Source: CAYOUV01 sp963790075 (GTDB lineage Bacteria; Chloroflexota; Anaerolineae; Anaerolineales; Villigracilaceae). Taken from it: a DNA stretch of 64,000 nt. The first letter of the stretch is position 1. The number at the start of each line of letters is the position of its first letter. A program made the position numbers and the translations under genes. Location: positions 434,001 to 498,000 of the forward strand of contig CAWBNG010000008.1 in assembly GCA_963790075.1 (NCBI GenBank), in the 5' to 3' direction. Positions 33,737 through 41,911 of this stretch are shown here, one piece after another. Under the pieces are notes generated by a model that saw nothing but the letters and a program-made list of their open reading frames with translations, searched no databases and had not been told where the DNA came from.

Positions 33737-36700
33737 CTACCCTATATTTCGGTCTTTTTTACACTTTTTCGACAGTTTCAACGGGCCAACCAACCCTGCC
33801 AATACCAGCGGGAGCATGCCGCCCACACAGGGCCAGCCGCCATCCCTTGGTTCAGCTGGTTTTTCACCGGAATCAAGCGCTGGCGCAGAAGAGGGCGTTC
33901 CAAGGCGCAGGACACCTGAGACATGGGAAGCCGCATACAATACGGAACCATCGCCTGAGAGCGCCAATTGGTCTATCCACGTCCCAGGAAACCCATCCTT
34001 AAGCGCTATCCAACTCTCTCCTCGATCAGTTGTGAAGTAAACACCAGAGGTTCTCGTACTGGCATAGAGAACCCCGGGCCGGTTGGGGTCAGGCAACAAA
34101 TCATAGATGGATTCGTTGGGGTCCATCCCATAGCTTGCCACCTCCCAGGTATTTCCACCATCCTGGCTGCGATATACCCCCCCGCGAGGACTACCCGCAT
34201 ACACAATTCCAGAATCAAATGGGTCTGTCGTTATGACAAAGATAGGTGGAAAGCTCTCGTCCGGATATCCAGGAGTTATCTCCCCTAGGGTATCTAAGTT
34301 CTGCCAGGTATCACCGCCATCCTGTGAGCGAAATACTCCCACCATCGTGGCCACAAACAGCGTGCGGGGATCATCCGGCGAGACAGCCAAGGTGAGGATG
34401 GTTACATCCGCAAATGGCGTATTCTCCACATGCTCCCAGGTGTATCCCCCATCCTGTGAGCGAAAGAAACCCGGTGGGGACTTCCGACTATCCATAAATG
34501 AACCCAATAATCCAGGGCGTTGACCGTACCCGATGTAAACTATTTGGGGATCAGACGGGGCGAAGGCGAATGCCCGTGCTAAATATAGATCTTCTTCTAG
34601 TTCTCCGGTTGCTAACATCTGCTGAATGTCAACGACCTGGCTCCCTTCCCAGGTATACCCTCCGTCTATGCTGTGGAAAACGTATCCCTGGTTAAAGTCC
34701 CCACTACCGATAATGTGAGTCCCCGATCCTTCCGGATATGAAAGGATCCTGCCGCGCAGGCTCCAGGTTCGGGTCTCTTCCGTGCTTCCCAGCTTTATTC
34801 CTTTCCAGGTCTGACCACCGTCGGTGCTGCGAAAATCAGCCGTATTGGCTGAAACTATCACCGTCGAACTGTTTGCCGGATCAACATACACTCCCCAAAT
34901 TCCAGCACCAGTATACCCCTGGCTGGCATCCACCCAGGTTTCCCCACCGTCAGTGCTCAGCATGTTGCCCCCGCCGTAGTTGTTGACAAACAGTCTCTTT
35001 GGGTCTCGAGGATCTACCTGAATGTCAATGGGAAAGCCGGAATTCCTGTCAGCCGTGTGCATTGGGAAATCTTGCCATGTCTGGCCGCCATCCTCACTTC
35101 GATGAATCACTTCCGGTGCAGCAGCATACCATACGTTCGGATTGTAAATTGAGATCTCAACTGCTTCCATGGTAATCGCTGCGCCTGTTTCTACTGCTGC
35201 TCCCCGGATGAGCTTCCAATTATCCCCCCCGTCTTGTGTCATATAAACTCCCGGGATCTTGCCTTTTCCCCCCTGAGCGCTGACCGCGGCAATCAAAATA
35301 TCGGGGTTTTGAGGATGCATGAACAGACTTGGGATATAAAGGCCGCCATTTAATCCATTCTTCTCGTTCAATTCAGTCCAGGTTTGGCCACCATCTTCGC
35401 TGCGCAGGACGCCCACGCCTCCTCCTTTACCGTCAGTGTCAGCATTGGCCGCGATCCGGTCGAATATACCGGTCGATACGAACAACCGCTGGGTATTGCG
35501 TGGATCGATCCATATATAACGGGCCAGATTTTGGCCTTGCCATATCCGGGTCCAATTCAAGCCAGCGTCAGTGGATTTGTAAACTTCACCTTGAGATCGA
35601 CTGAGCTCATTAAAAATCCCCGAATTCTCAAACGCTGCATAAACAATATTGGGGTCATTGGGGTCAATCGTGATGCCACGCACACTATGCTCACCCTGGA
35701 AAGGAATAATGCCGTTGTCGCGTTGCTCCCACGTCTGGCCGCCATCCGTGCTGCGGTAGATATGCGCCGAAAATTGAGTTCCTATCCAGATCGTATTGGA
35801 ATCATGGGGATCGATCGTGGCACAAAAAACCTGTGTTCCGAGATCTGGGTTACTTTCAATTCCTTGGTTGATCGGCACCCAGGATTGGCCGCCGTTTATG
35901 CTTTTGAATATTCCCCCTCCACTATCGGTAACGTACATGATGTCCGGGTTTTCAGGAACCATTCGAATATCGTAACCAATTCCTCCAGGCGGACCACCAA
36001 GTACAACCCATGGCTCAGATTGATAGGCGGGCACCCCCTCTACTGAAACAGCAGGGGCCTTTGTTGGCGCTTCACCAGTTTCTCGCGCCGGTGGAGGTCC
36101 TACCGTTGCCCCAGATTCCTCCGGTTGGAGTTCTTCCCCCGGTGAAACCAGGGTCAAATCATCAAACGCTCCCTTTGCTTGCCCTTGCACAGAAAGGGCG
36201 ATGCCGCCAGGCGGAAGTGGTCCTGGGTCGACAACCTTCACGACCAGTTGGCCGTTCAGAGAAATTTCGTGAGAATCACCAACTTCAATCACATTAATCC
36301 AGAACCACTCTCCTGGCAGTATATGCGCCATCTTCTCCTGAGCGATAGGTTCTCCTGCTTTATAAAGGATTATCTCATCCTCGCTGATATGGATGGAATA
36401 GTCCCCTATCTCCGTTACGCGGTAGCTGACCACTACAAATCCTTCCCCCACCAGACTAGCACGTACGGTCAGGTCCAGGTCACCCCATCCTCCACTATGC
36501 ATAACATATCCGCCCGGATCGATATGCAAGACACCGTCCACCACATTCGCACTGGGGGATCGTTCCCAGCCGGGGAGCTGAGGGTCGGTGAAAGTTTCGG
36601 TGAAGCCGCTTTCCTGTGCGTGCAGGGTTGTAAGCGGGAATAATATAAAACCAAGTAGTGTCAGAAGTGCAATCACTCGCTGGGAAGACTTGTAATTCAT
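33737..36700 (-). CDS. Large secreted BNR/sortilin-like propeller protein
   Basis: A 987-residue protein with an N-terminal signal peptide (about 1-29, ending LHAQ) and an ATG preceded by AGGAGG. Residues about 30-190 form a jelly-roll or laminin-G-like domain. Residues about 225-930 hold over ten Asp-box motifs (SxDGGxTW, e.g. SINGGQSWVP, STDGGQTWEQ, SEDGGQTWTE, SQDGGYTWEH) spaced for two VPS10/sortilin-type propellers. The C-terminus has a short Pro-rich spacer, a hydrophobic helix (LPLVLAGLVGPL) and a basic tail, so the protein is probably membrane-anchored at its end and displayed outside. No peptidase or glycosidase residues were recognised. Confidence 0.85.
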   Translation of the reverse strand: MNYKSSQRVIALLTLLGFILFPLTTLHAQESGFTETFTDPQLPGWERSPSANVVDGVLHIDPGGYVMHSGGWGDLDLTVRASLVGEGFVVVSYRVTEIGDYSIHISEDEIILYKAGEPIAQEKMAHILPGEWFWINVIEVGDSHEISLNGQLVVKVVDPGPLPPGGIALSVQGQAKGAFDDLTLVSPGEELQPEESGATVGPPPARETGEAPTKAPAVSVEGVPAYQSEPWVVLGGPPGGIGYDIRMVPENPDIMYVTDSGGGIFKSINGGQSWVPINQGIESNPDLGTQVFCATIDPHDSNTIWIGTQFSAHIYRSTDGGQTWEQRDNGIIPFQGEHSVRGITIDPNDPNIVYAAFENSGIFNELSRSQGEVYKSTDAGLNWTRIWQGQNLARYIWIDPRNTQRLFVSTGIFDRIAANADTDGKGGGVGVLRSEDGGQTWTELNEKNGLNGGLYIPSLFMHPQNPDILIAAVSAQGGKGKIPGVYMTQDGGDNWKLIRGAAVETGAAITMEAVEISIYNPNVWYAAAPEVIHRSEDGGQTWQDFPMHTADRNSGFPIDIQVDPRDPKRLFVNNYGGGNMLSTDGGETWVDASQGYTGAGIWGVYVDPANSSTVIVSANTADFRSTDGGQTWKGIKLGSTEETRTWSLRGRILSYPEGSGTHIIGSGDFNQGYVFHSIDGGYTWEGSQVVDIQQMLATGELEEDLYLARAFAFAPSDPQIVYIGYGQRPGLLGSFMDSRKSPPGFFRSQDGGYTWEHVENTPFADVTILTLAVSPDDPRTLFVATMVGVFRSQDGGDTWQNLDTLGEITPGYPDESFPPIFVITTDPFDSGIVYAGSPRGGVYRSQDGGNTWEVASYGMDPNESIYDLLPDPNRPGVLYASTRTSGVYFTTDRGESWIALKDGFPGTWIDQLALSGDGSVLYAASHVSGVLRLGTPSSAPALDSGEKPAEPRDGGWPCVGGMLPLVLAGLVGPLKLSKKCKKDRNIG

Positions 36701-36720
36701 TGTCTACTTCCTCCTAGATG

Positions 36721-36990
36721 TTATTCTTTGATCTCGAAGACACCTTGGTAAGTTCGTTCTAATGATGACGAACTTGGAATAGCCTGAATTACCAGAATGC
36801 GAATGGAATCCACAGATTCAAGTACCGTCTGCGCATATTTCTCATCTAGCAGGGATGTTTGAAAAGACCAGTCACCCTGCTTCCAAGTTTTTAAATAAGC
36901 CCGAAGTACCGACTCTGGATCATTAATGCCAACAGAAATGGCAGTTGGTTAGCCTTGAAGTGGCCTGCGATGAGCAGAAGGGCAATTCCC
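36721..36990 (-). pseudogene. Remnant of an unidentified small secreted protein gene
   Basis: On the minus strand a frame of 75 sense codons ends TAA at 36723-36721. It reads like protein (INDPESVLRAYLKTWKQGDW, then SFQTSLLDEKYAQTVLES and IRILVIQAIPSSSS) but has no start: a stop lies directly upstream. In the neighbouring frame just before it a hydrophobic stretch (GGIALLLIAGHFKANQ) looks like the end of a signal peptide, so a frameshift plus loss of the 5' end is likely. The tandem repeat block begins where the 5' end would be. Family not recognised. Confidence 0.5.
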
Positions 36991-36999
36991 CCCGCAAGC

Positions 37000-37112
37000 G
37001 ATATCATCCTGTAAGGATATCATCCTGTAAGGATATCGTCCTGTAAAGGGCATCGTCCTGTAAAGGGCATCGTCCTGTAAAGGGCATCGTCCTGTAAAGG
37101 GCATCATTTCCG
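37000..37112 (+). repeat. Tandem 16-17 base repeats with an associated inverted-repeat block
   Basis: Six complete units and one partial: gatatcatcctgtaag twice (37000-37015, 37016-37031), gatatcgtcctgtaaag (37032-37048), then ggcatcgtcctgtaaag three times (37049-37099), then ggcatcatttccg. It is followed by gtacccggagggtg and caccctgccgaagg (about 37116-37160). Two further units and a related block occur at 37889-37970, on the other side of the immunity gene. Confidence 0.85.
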
Positions 37113-37329
37113 CACGTACCCGGAGGGTGAAGGGGATCGCGTAACACCCTGCCGAAGGTCCAGGGGAACCGGTGGGGCGGATTAGCGAGATTCATTGATA
37201 TTATTGCACGAAAACTGACAAACCGTGCCCGTTATTCGCGGGCGATAGCCCCATCCTGGTGCAAAGTGCTGGTGGTTTTCCATTACGCTGTGTTGGGCAG
37301 ATGTCGCCTGTTCCACACCTTCTCACTCA

Positions 37330-37854
37330 CTATTGAAAGAGAGACCAGAGCTTGTGGTTACGAAGATCTTCATCCGAGAGTACGAGGGCGCGGATGGCCT
37401 CGGGAAGCCGCTCACGTTGCCATTGGCACTCGGTCCGTCCGGCCTCATCACGTGTATCTGCTGGTGATGCAGCGCGAACGGCCCTGATCGCATAGGCGGC
37501 GGCACCGAGTTCGTGATCCGCCATGTGTGCGGTTGCCACGGCATGACCGGCCGCGCGGGCAGCCTCGCGGGCAGCACCGCTGGCCGCTCTGGCCGCGGCA
37601 TGGGCCGCGTAAGCTGCCTCGCGCGCCTGTGTCATTGAGATCTCGCCGCGCGACCATGCACGCGCCTGTTCGATCGCGCGTTGCGGTCGGTCGTCGTCCG
37701 GATTCTGCGAACAGAAGTAGTCGAGAACGTGCTCCGCGCAGTCCGCAGCCCAGGCGGCAAGCAAACGGTGCTGCGAATCTTCAAGCGTGCCGCCGCGACG
37801 AACGGTCACGAACCGCGGATCCCTGTGCCCGGTATAAGACGTTTTCTTCTCCAT
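37330..37854 (-). CDS. Imm-5-like putative immunity protein
   Basis: A 174-residue protein. The start at 37854 (MEKKTSYTGHRDPRFV) is preferred to an upstream frame that reaches into the repeat. The pattern is that of the 'putative immunity protein' (Imm-5-like) family: DPRFVTVRRGGTLEDSQHRLL, LAAWAADCAEHVLDYF, a very Ala-rich helical middle (AREAAYAAHAAARAASGAAR), HAVATAHMADHELGAAAYAI and a C-terminal WQRERLPEAIRALV. These are described as polymorphic-toxin immunity genes or orphan relatives. No toxin gene is nearby, and the gene is bracketed by two copies of a repeat, suggesting it arrived as a mobile unit. Confidence 0.8.
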   Translation of the reverse strand: MEKKTSYTGHRDPRFVTVRRGGTLEDSQHRLLAAWAADCAEHVLDYFCSQNPDDDRPQRAIEQARAWSRGEISMTQAREAAYAAHAAARAASGAAREAARAAGHAVATAHMADHELGAAAYAIRAVRAASPADTRDEAGRTECQWQRERLPEAIRALVLSDEDLRNHKLWSLFQ

Positions 37855-37888
37855 TGCTACTCCGTTCTGCCCAACGGTTTGCGTTCGC

Positions 37889-37970
37889 GACATCGTCCTG
37901 TAAGGATATCATCCCGTTAGGGAGGTTGTACCCGGAGGGTAGCCATCCTGCCGCAGGCCCTCGATCGAGC
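37889..37970 (+). repeat. Second copy of the repeat block flanking the immunity gene
   Basis: Two units (gacatcgtcctgtaag 37889-37904, gatatcatcccgttag 37905-37920), followed by gggaggttgtacccggaggg and ctgccgcaggccc. Order and orientation are the same as at 37000-37160, so the immunity gene lies between direct repeats. Confidence 0.75.
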
Positions 37971-38087
37971 GAGGGAGCGATCCGCTGTGACAATCGCCTT
38001 TCCCGGCGCATGAGGCGCCGAGGTTGCTGCCAGTCGGTGGGTAAGTTTCACAGAAGGTTGTCGAGGTTTGAAAATCTATTGAGCAGA

Positions 38088-38675
38088 TTACTTTCCAAAA
38101 ATTCCAGTTTTGTCGAATTTGCATTTAAGTGTATTGCTCGATGCGTCGTACGTTTCTGTGACCATGAGAAAGCCATTATCGTTCAGTGTTAATGTTGATA
38201 TGGAAAGATTGTTTTCGCCCCAGGCATGGGTTTCTGTGTACTGATTTTGCCCTTGTTTGTTGAAGGTTTGTTTTCCACCAGCGTCATATTGGATCAGGAC
38301 CTGATCGTCGGAAACGTCAATTGTACCTTCCGTGTATCCGCAGGTGCAGTTATTCCCACTATATCCCTTTACATTGCAGGTAGTGATCGTGAAGTGGCGC
38401 GTTCCCACCTGCGTGCATTGATCAGAGGTCGCGTTTGGATCAGCACAATCCGGTGTGGCCGTCTCGGCGGTTGGGGTGACATAGTTTTTCGGCGTGGGGG
38501 TCAGATCGGCCTCGGCGATTGGTGGATGCTCGACTGGATTGGCTATGTGCGTCAGCAAATCGACCTATCCTTGAACGCCGGCTATTCCCAATATTACTCG
38601 TTGCACTGCTGAGCAGGATAAGGCAAATGTGCAAATTAATGCAATCAAACTCAATCTTTTCTTTAGGTCATTCAT
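38088..38675 (-). pseudogene. Small lipoprotein gene interrupted by an in-frame amber codon
   Basis: The ATG at 38675 follows AGGAGG and opens a lipoprotein signal (MNDLKKRLSLIALICTFALS, then CS). Codon 37 is TAG (38567-38565). The same frame then continues without interruption for 158 codons with a Thr/Pro tether (LTPTPKNYVTPTAETATP), a cysteine-rich region (CADP, DQC, TTCNVKG, NCTCGY) and a C-terminal beta-rich domain. A single base change would restore a 195-residue lipoprotein with the architecture of other lipoproteins here. If taken as it stands, only the 36-residue signal piece is made; the rest would need an internal start. Family not recognised. Confidence 0.65.
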
Positions 38676-38764
38676 AGCCCTCGCCTCCTGTTTTGTGTCA
38701 ATGGACAATCATGGTTGCCCGACCAGTGTTTAGGCTGTGCGCCTGCTCCCGCCAGTTTCCCGGT

Positions 38765-39118
38765 TTAATTATCCCGAAAGCCGTAGGTGGCGACGATGCG
38801 CTCGATGATCGCGACCTGCTCGGCCGACAGGTCCAGCAGTTGAAAGCCGCTGCTGTAGCACTCCGGGTTGAGGTCCGGCTGGCTCCACAGGCAGCGAGCC
38901 GAGAACTCCAGGTAGGGCTGTTCGGCCACGTCCGCCGATAGTTCCAGCTTGAAGCGGTAGACTTGGTCAGTCACGAGCGGCTGCTCGCTGATCAGCATGG
39001 CCCCCTCAGTTGTGATGTCGGCCAGGTGCCCGACCAGGTTGTGGTGCTCCCGGTCGAAGACACGCGTGTAGTACAGCAGGTAACGTCGTTTGAGCTTGCG
39101 TTTCTCTTCCACAGCCAT
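38765..39118 (-). CDS. PilZ domain protein
   Basis: A 117-residue stand-alone PilZ-like protein, the class that binds cyclic di-GMP. The N-terminal RKLKRRYLLYYTRVFDRE gives the RxxxR-like basic stretch, and the DITTEGAMLIS segment corresponds to the D/NxSxxG motif, with T instead of S. Strands following (FKLELSADVAEQ, LEFSARCLW, SSGFQLLDLS) are typical. Because the motif is not perfect, nucleotide binding is likely but not certain. ATG at 39118 with GAGGG upstream; a TTG four codons earlier is possible. Confidence 0.85.
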   Translation of the reverse strand: MAVEEKRKLKRRYLLYYTRVFDREHHNLVGHLADITTEGAMLISEQPLVTDQVYRFKLELSADVAEQPYLEFSARCLWSQPDLNPECYSSGFQLLDLSAEQVAIIERIVATYGFRDN

Positions 39119-39177
39119 GTCCCTCGCCAACCCTATTATGGCACATTTTCAACTGTGACGTACCCCCTTTTTTGTGA

Positions 39178-40020
39178 CTAAGGCAGGAAAGCCGCCAGCG
39201 GTCCCTGCGGATTAGCGATGGTTTGCAGCACCGCGTAAGGGATCAGCACGCTCTGCGGTCCGGCGGCGTAAGGTGCGACCTGGTACTCGTCGAAGCTCAG
39301 CAGCAGGCCGTCAGGCGTCAGGTTCCAGTTGCGGTAATTTTTCTGGCTGGGCTGCGCTCCGTCGGGGAAATAGGTCTCCCCCAGCCGCTGGCTCAGTTCG
39401 CTGTCGCAGAAAGCGGCCAGGAAGGCCAGGTAGTCCGTCCCCTGTTGGAACAACTGGCCGAGCGCCAACTGCTCTCCGCTGGAAAGCTGGTAGTTGAAGG
39501 TCTGGGTGTAATGGTAGGGATGAGCCGCGCCGGCCGCGTAGCCATCGATCTTGAACTGCAGGCTGAGCAGGTCGCCGGGCGGCGAGAGACGCGCGAAGTC
39601 CAGGTCGAAATAGCTGCCTGAGGGCGCGTCCGGGGCCTCCGTCAGGCCGTCCTTGAAGGATTGCACATCCGCCTGGACCAGTGCGGCCACTGCCTGGTTG
39701 AACTGCTGCACGCGCGGGTCGTCGCTGCCCTGCAGCACGGGCGTGCGGGTGGTCAGCGTGTAGGACGGTGACTGACCGCTTTCGGAGGCGGTTGTGAAGT
39801 CCAGCCTGACCACCTGGTCCAGGCTGAAGGGGCTGGGCGCGGGCCGCGGGGTGGCGCTGGCGGTGGAGGTGACTGGCGGGGTGCGCGTCGAAAGCGCGGT
39901 CGGGGTGGCGGCCGGTCCCGTCGGGCCGGCTGGCCTGGCAAGCAGGGACGGCAGGACGCAGGCCAGCAAGCCCAGCCAAATCAATGGAACGCTGATCAAT
40001 ATCTGCACGGAACGTTTCAT
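39178..40020 (-). CDS. DUF3298/PdaC-like lipoprotein
   Basis: A 280-residue protein. The ATG at 40020 follows GGAGGCGC. The N-terminal signal (ISVPLIWLGLLAC) ends in a lipobox-like LLAC. A Thr/Pro/Ala-rich tether follows (about 30-70), then the paired DUF4163 and DUF3298 domains: YTLTTRTPVLQGSDDPRVQQ, the central QFKIDGYAAGAAHPYHYTQT, and YYLSS-type sequence ending in GLLLSFDEYQVAPYAAG with YAVLQ. The family is found in secreted and sporulation-related proteins; its role is unknown. Confidence 0.8.
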   Translation of the reverse strand: MKRSVQILISVPLIWLGLLACVLPSLLARPAGPTGPAATPTALSTRTPPVTSTASATPRPAPSPFSLDQVVRLDFTTASESGQSPSYTLTTRTPVLQGSDDPRVQQFNQAVAALVQADVQSFKDGLTEAPDAPSGSYFDLDFARLSPPGDLLSLQFKIDGYAAGAAHPYHYTQTFNYQLSSGEQLALGQLFQQGTDYLAFLAAFCDSELSQRLGETYFPDGAQPSQKNYRNWNLTPDGLLLSFDEYQVAPYAAGPQSVLIPYAVLQTIANPQGPLAAFLP

Positions 40021-40090
40021 GGCAGTTGCGCCTCCACGCGAATTACGAGCGCGACCAGAGCGCTGCTTCCCCACCCGCTCGCCGGTCGAC

Positions 40091-40447
40091 CTAGTCGGTC
40101 CCATCCCAGCCGAAGACTTTCAGATCTACCCGTTCTTTGGCGTCGAAGCGCACCCCTTCCTGCTCCAGCATTTGGTGCTGTTTCTGTGCCCCCGGACGCG
40201 GGCTGATCTTGCCCTGGGCGTTGATCACGCGCTGCCAGGGCACGTCATCGGGACAGGCGGCCAGCGCCCCGCCCACCCAGCGCGGACCAAAGACACGATA
40301 CGACTCGAAGTCCACGCCTGGCGGCGGGGGCAGCATCAACGCGATTTGCCCATAGGAAGCGACTTTTCCCGGCGGGATGCGGCGCACCAGCACCCAGACC
40401 TGGGCGTAATAGGCCTGGATGTTCGGGGGAGACGTGAAACGTGACAT
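40091..40447 (-). CDS. Alkyltransferase-like (MGMT family) DNA-binding protein
   Basis: A 118-residue protein with the C-terminal DNA-binding fold of O6-alkylguanine-DNA alkyltransferase. RRIPPGKVASYGQIA is the helix-turn-helix. The active-site motif PCHR of the enzyme is replaced by PWQR (VPWQRVINAQGKIS), so the catalytic Cys is missing and the protein should bind, not repair, alkylated guanine (ATL proteins hand lesions to nucleotide excision repair). The usual ATL motif is PWHR; here the His is Gln. It is last in the surE, ASCH, ATL series. Confidence 0.88.
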   Translation of the reverse strand: MSRFTSPPNIQAYYAQVWVLVRRIPPGKVASYGQIALMLPPPPGVDFESYRVFGPRWVGGALAACPDDVPWQRVINAQGKISPRPGAQKQHQMLEQEGVRFDAKERVDLKVFGWDGTD

Positions 40448-40448
40448 C

Positions 40449-40922
40449 TCAACTCTCCTTGTAGATCAGGCGGAAACGCTCGCAGACCAGCGGCATCTCC
40501 TGGTCGGGCTGCTTGCCGATCTTGGGCAAGGTGCGCGAGAACATGCGCCAGTGCGCATTTCGCCAGTATTCCAGCGAGCGGTCCCCTTCCCCTTCGGCGA
40601 AGGCGAATTGGGCCTCGACCTGGTTGAAGGGACGCAGGTCGACCTGGGTGGTCTCGATGATGCAAGCCGGCTGACCACTTCCGTCCAGCACGAGCGTCAG
40701 CGTGCCCACTTCGGGAATGGATGCCCCTTCGGCTTCCCATTCCCACAGGGCCGAGCAGGTGGCGGTTTTCCTGCCAGCGACGATCAGGGCGCTGAGTTCG
40801 TTGGCCAGTTCGGGGTTGTCACCAAAGGCTTCGGGCGCGTAGGGCTGGCTGCGCAGCGGTGAGTCGGCTGGCAGGCTGGCCAGGAACTGCTCCCAGTAGT
40901 CTTTGACGGCTTTCTCGTTCAT
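40449..40922 (-). CDS. ASCH domain-containing protein
   Basis: A 157-residue protein of the ASCH superfamily (PUA-like fold, RNA-binding or amidohydrolase). Features: N-terminal VKDYWEQFLASL, the core AGRKTATCSALWEWE with the family's GxKxxT-like segment, IIETTQVDLRPFNQV, and C-terminal CERFRLIYKE. The start at 40922 overlaps the surE stop (ATGA), and its stop is one base before the ATL start, so all three are one transcript. Confidence 0.87.
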   Translation of the reverse strand: MNEKAVKDYWEQFLASLPADSPLRSQPYAPEAFGDNPELANELSALIVAGRKTATCSALWEWEAEGASIPEVGTLTLVLDGSGQPACIIETTQVDLRPFNQVEAQFAFAEGEGDRSLEYWRNAHWRMFSRTLPKIGKQPDQEMPLVCERFRLIYKES

Positions 40923-41689
40923 TTGTGGTCCCATTGCCAGTCTTGCATGGTTTCCAGTGCGCGCTTGGAGGTCAGGTCGAGCTGCAGCGGGGTGATCGAG
41001 ACGTAGCCCTCTCTCAGCGCGCCGAAGTCTGTGCCATCTTCCGAGACGCCGGTCGGCGGATCGCCGCCGATCCAGTAGTAGGGGTGCCCGCGCGGATCCT
41101 CGCGGCGGACGAGCGCGTCGCGGTACAGGCGCAGCCCCTGGCGCGTGAGCAGGTAGCCTTTGATCTGGTCGTAAGGCCGGTAGGGCACGTTGACGTTCAA
41201 CAGCACGCCCTCTGGCAAGCCGTCTGCCAGCACCTTCTCGGCCACACGTTGGGCTACCTGCCCAGCGGTAGTGTAGTCCAGCACACCGGGGTAGCGGTCG
41301 GGCGAGTCGAGCGAAAATGCCAGGCCGGGCACGCTGTCGATCACCGCCTCCATCGCGGCCGTGACCGTGCCGGAGTAGGTCACGTCGTGGCCGAGGTTGG
41401 CATGCGGGTTGACGCCCGAGACCACCAGGTCCACTTTATCGACCAAGCCCAGCAGGGCCAGGGTCACGCAGTCGGAGGGTGCACCGTCGCTGGTCAGGGC
41501 CGGGCTGCCGTCGGCCAGCTTGGTCTCGCGCACACGCAGCGGTCGTTCCATGGTCTTGACGTGTCCCGAAGCGGACCAGTTATGGTCGGGGGCCAGCACG
41601 GTGACCTCCCCCAGCGGGCGCATGGCCTGCGCCAAAGCCAGCAGGCCGGGGGCTGTTACGCCGTCATCGTTGGTGACGAGGATGTGCAT
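40919..41689 (-). CDS. surE: 5'/3'-nucleotidase SurE
   Basis: A 256-residue survival protein that dephosphorylates nucleoside monophosphates. ILVTNDDGVTAPGL contains the metal-binding NDD; ALVAPDHNWSASGH-type sequence (VLAPDHNWSASG), the Ser/Asn ligand region, SDGAPSDCVTLAL, and VSGVNPHANLGHDVTYSGTV complete the family's fingerprint. First gene of a three-gene operon. Its upstream region carries three 33-base tandem repeats, each holding a TATAAT on this strand. Confidence 0.96.
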   Translation of the reverse strand: MHILVTNDDGVTAPGLLALAQAMRPLGEVTVLAPDHNWSASGHVKTMERPLRVRETKLADGSPALTSDGAPSDCVTLALLGLVDKVDLVVSGVNPHANLGHDVTYSGTVTAAMEAVIDSVPGLAFSLDSPDRYPGVLDYTTAGQVAQRVAEKVLADGLPEGVLLNVNVPYRPYDQIKGYLLTRQGLRLYRDALVRREDPRGHPYYWIGGDPPTGVSEDGTDFGALREGYVSITPLQLDLTSKRALETMQDWQWDHK

Positions 41690-41790
41690 CGGGATTACCT
41701 CTCTTCGCGTGAATGGGCATAGTGCTTGTGTGCTTTGGGATTATGTCGACACCGTTCGTGCCGCGAGCAACGGCACGCCGGTGCGAGACG

Positions 41791-41889
41791 GCAGTGCGCT
41801 TTGCACCTGTCGGCATTATACCGGCAGTGCGCTTTGCACCTGTCGGCATTATACCGGCAGTGCGCTTTGCACCTGTCGGCATTATAACC
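41791..41889 (-). repeat. Three 33-base tandem repeats with -10 boxes upstream of surE
   Basis: The unit starting gcagtgcgctttgcacctgt and ending cggcattataccg occurs at 41791-41823 and 41824-41856, with a third copy from 41857 diverging after about 41886. On the minus strand each copy reads ggTATAATgccg, giving consensus -10 boxes at 41815-41820, 41848-41853 and 41881-41886 pointing to surE, about 125-195 bases upstream of its ATG. Confidence 0.85.
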
Positions 41890-41898
41890 CGCTCCGAC

Positions 41899-41904
41899 TA
41901 TAAT
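41899..41904 (+). promoter_or_regulatory. -10 box of the envelope-protein operon
   Basis: gacTATAATtgtttccATG: a consensus -10 with seven bases to the ATG at 41912, again with no ribosome site. Confidence 0.55.
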
Positions 41905-41911
41905 TGTTTCC

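Noticed and set aside
37000..37112. 16-17 base repeats as a CRISPR array or coding repeat
   Set aside because: Units are contiguous, too short and of varying length (16 or 17), so they neither hold spacers nor keep a reading frame.
41791..41889. 33-base tandem repeats as a CRISPR array
   Set aside because: The units are directly joined with no spacers, and no cas1/cas2 is present; the Cas4-like pair at 13.6 kb is far away.
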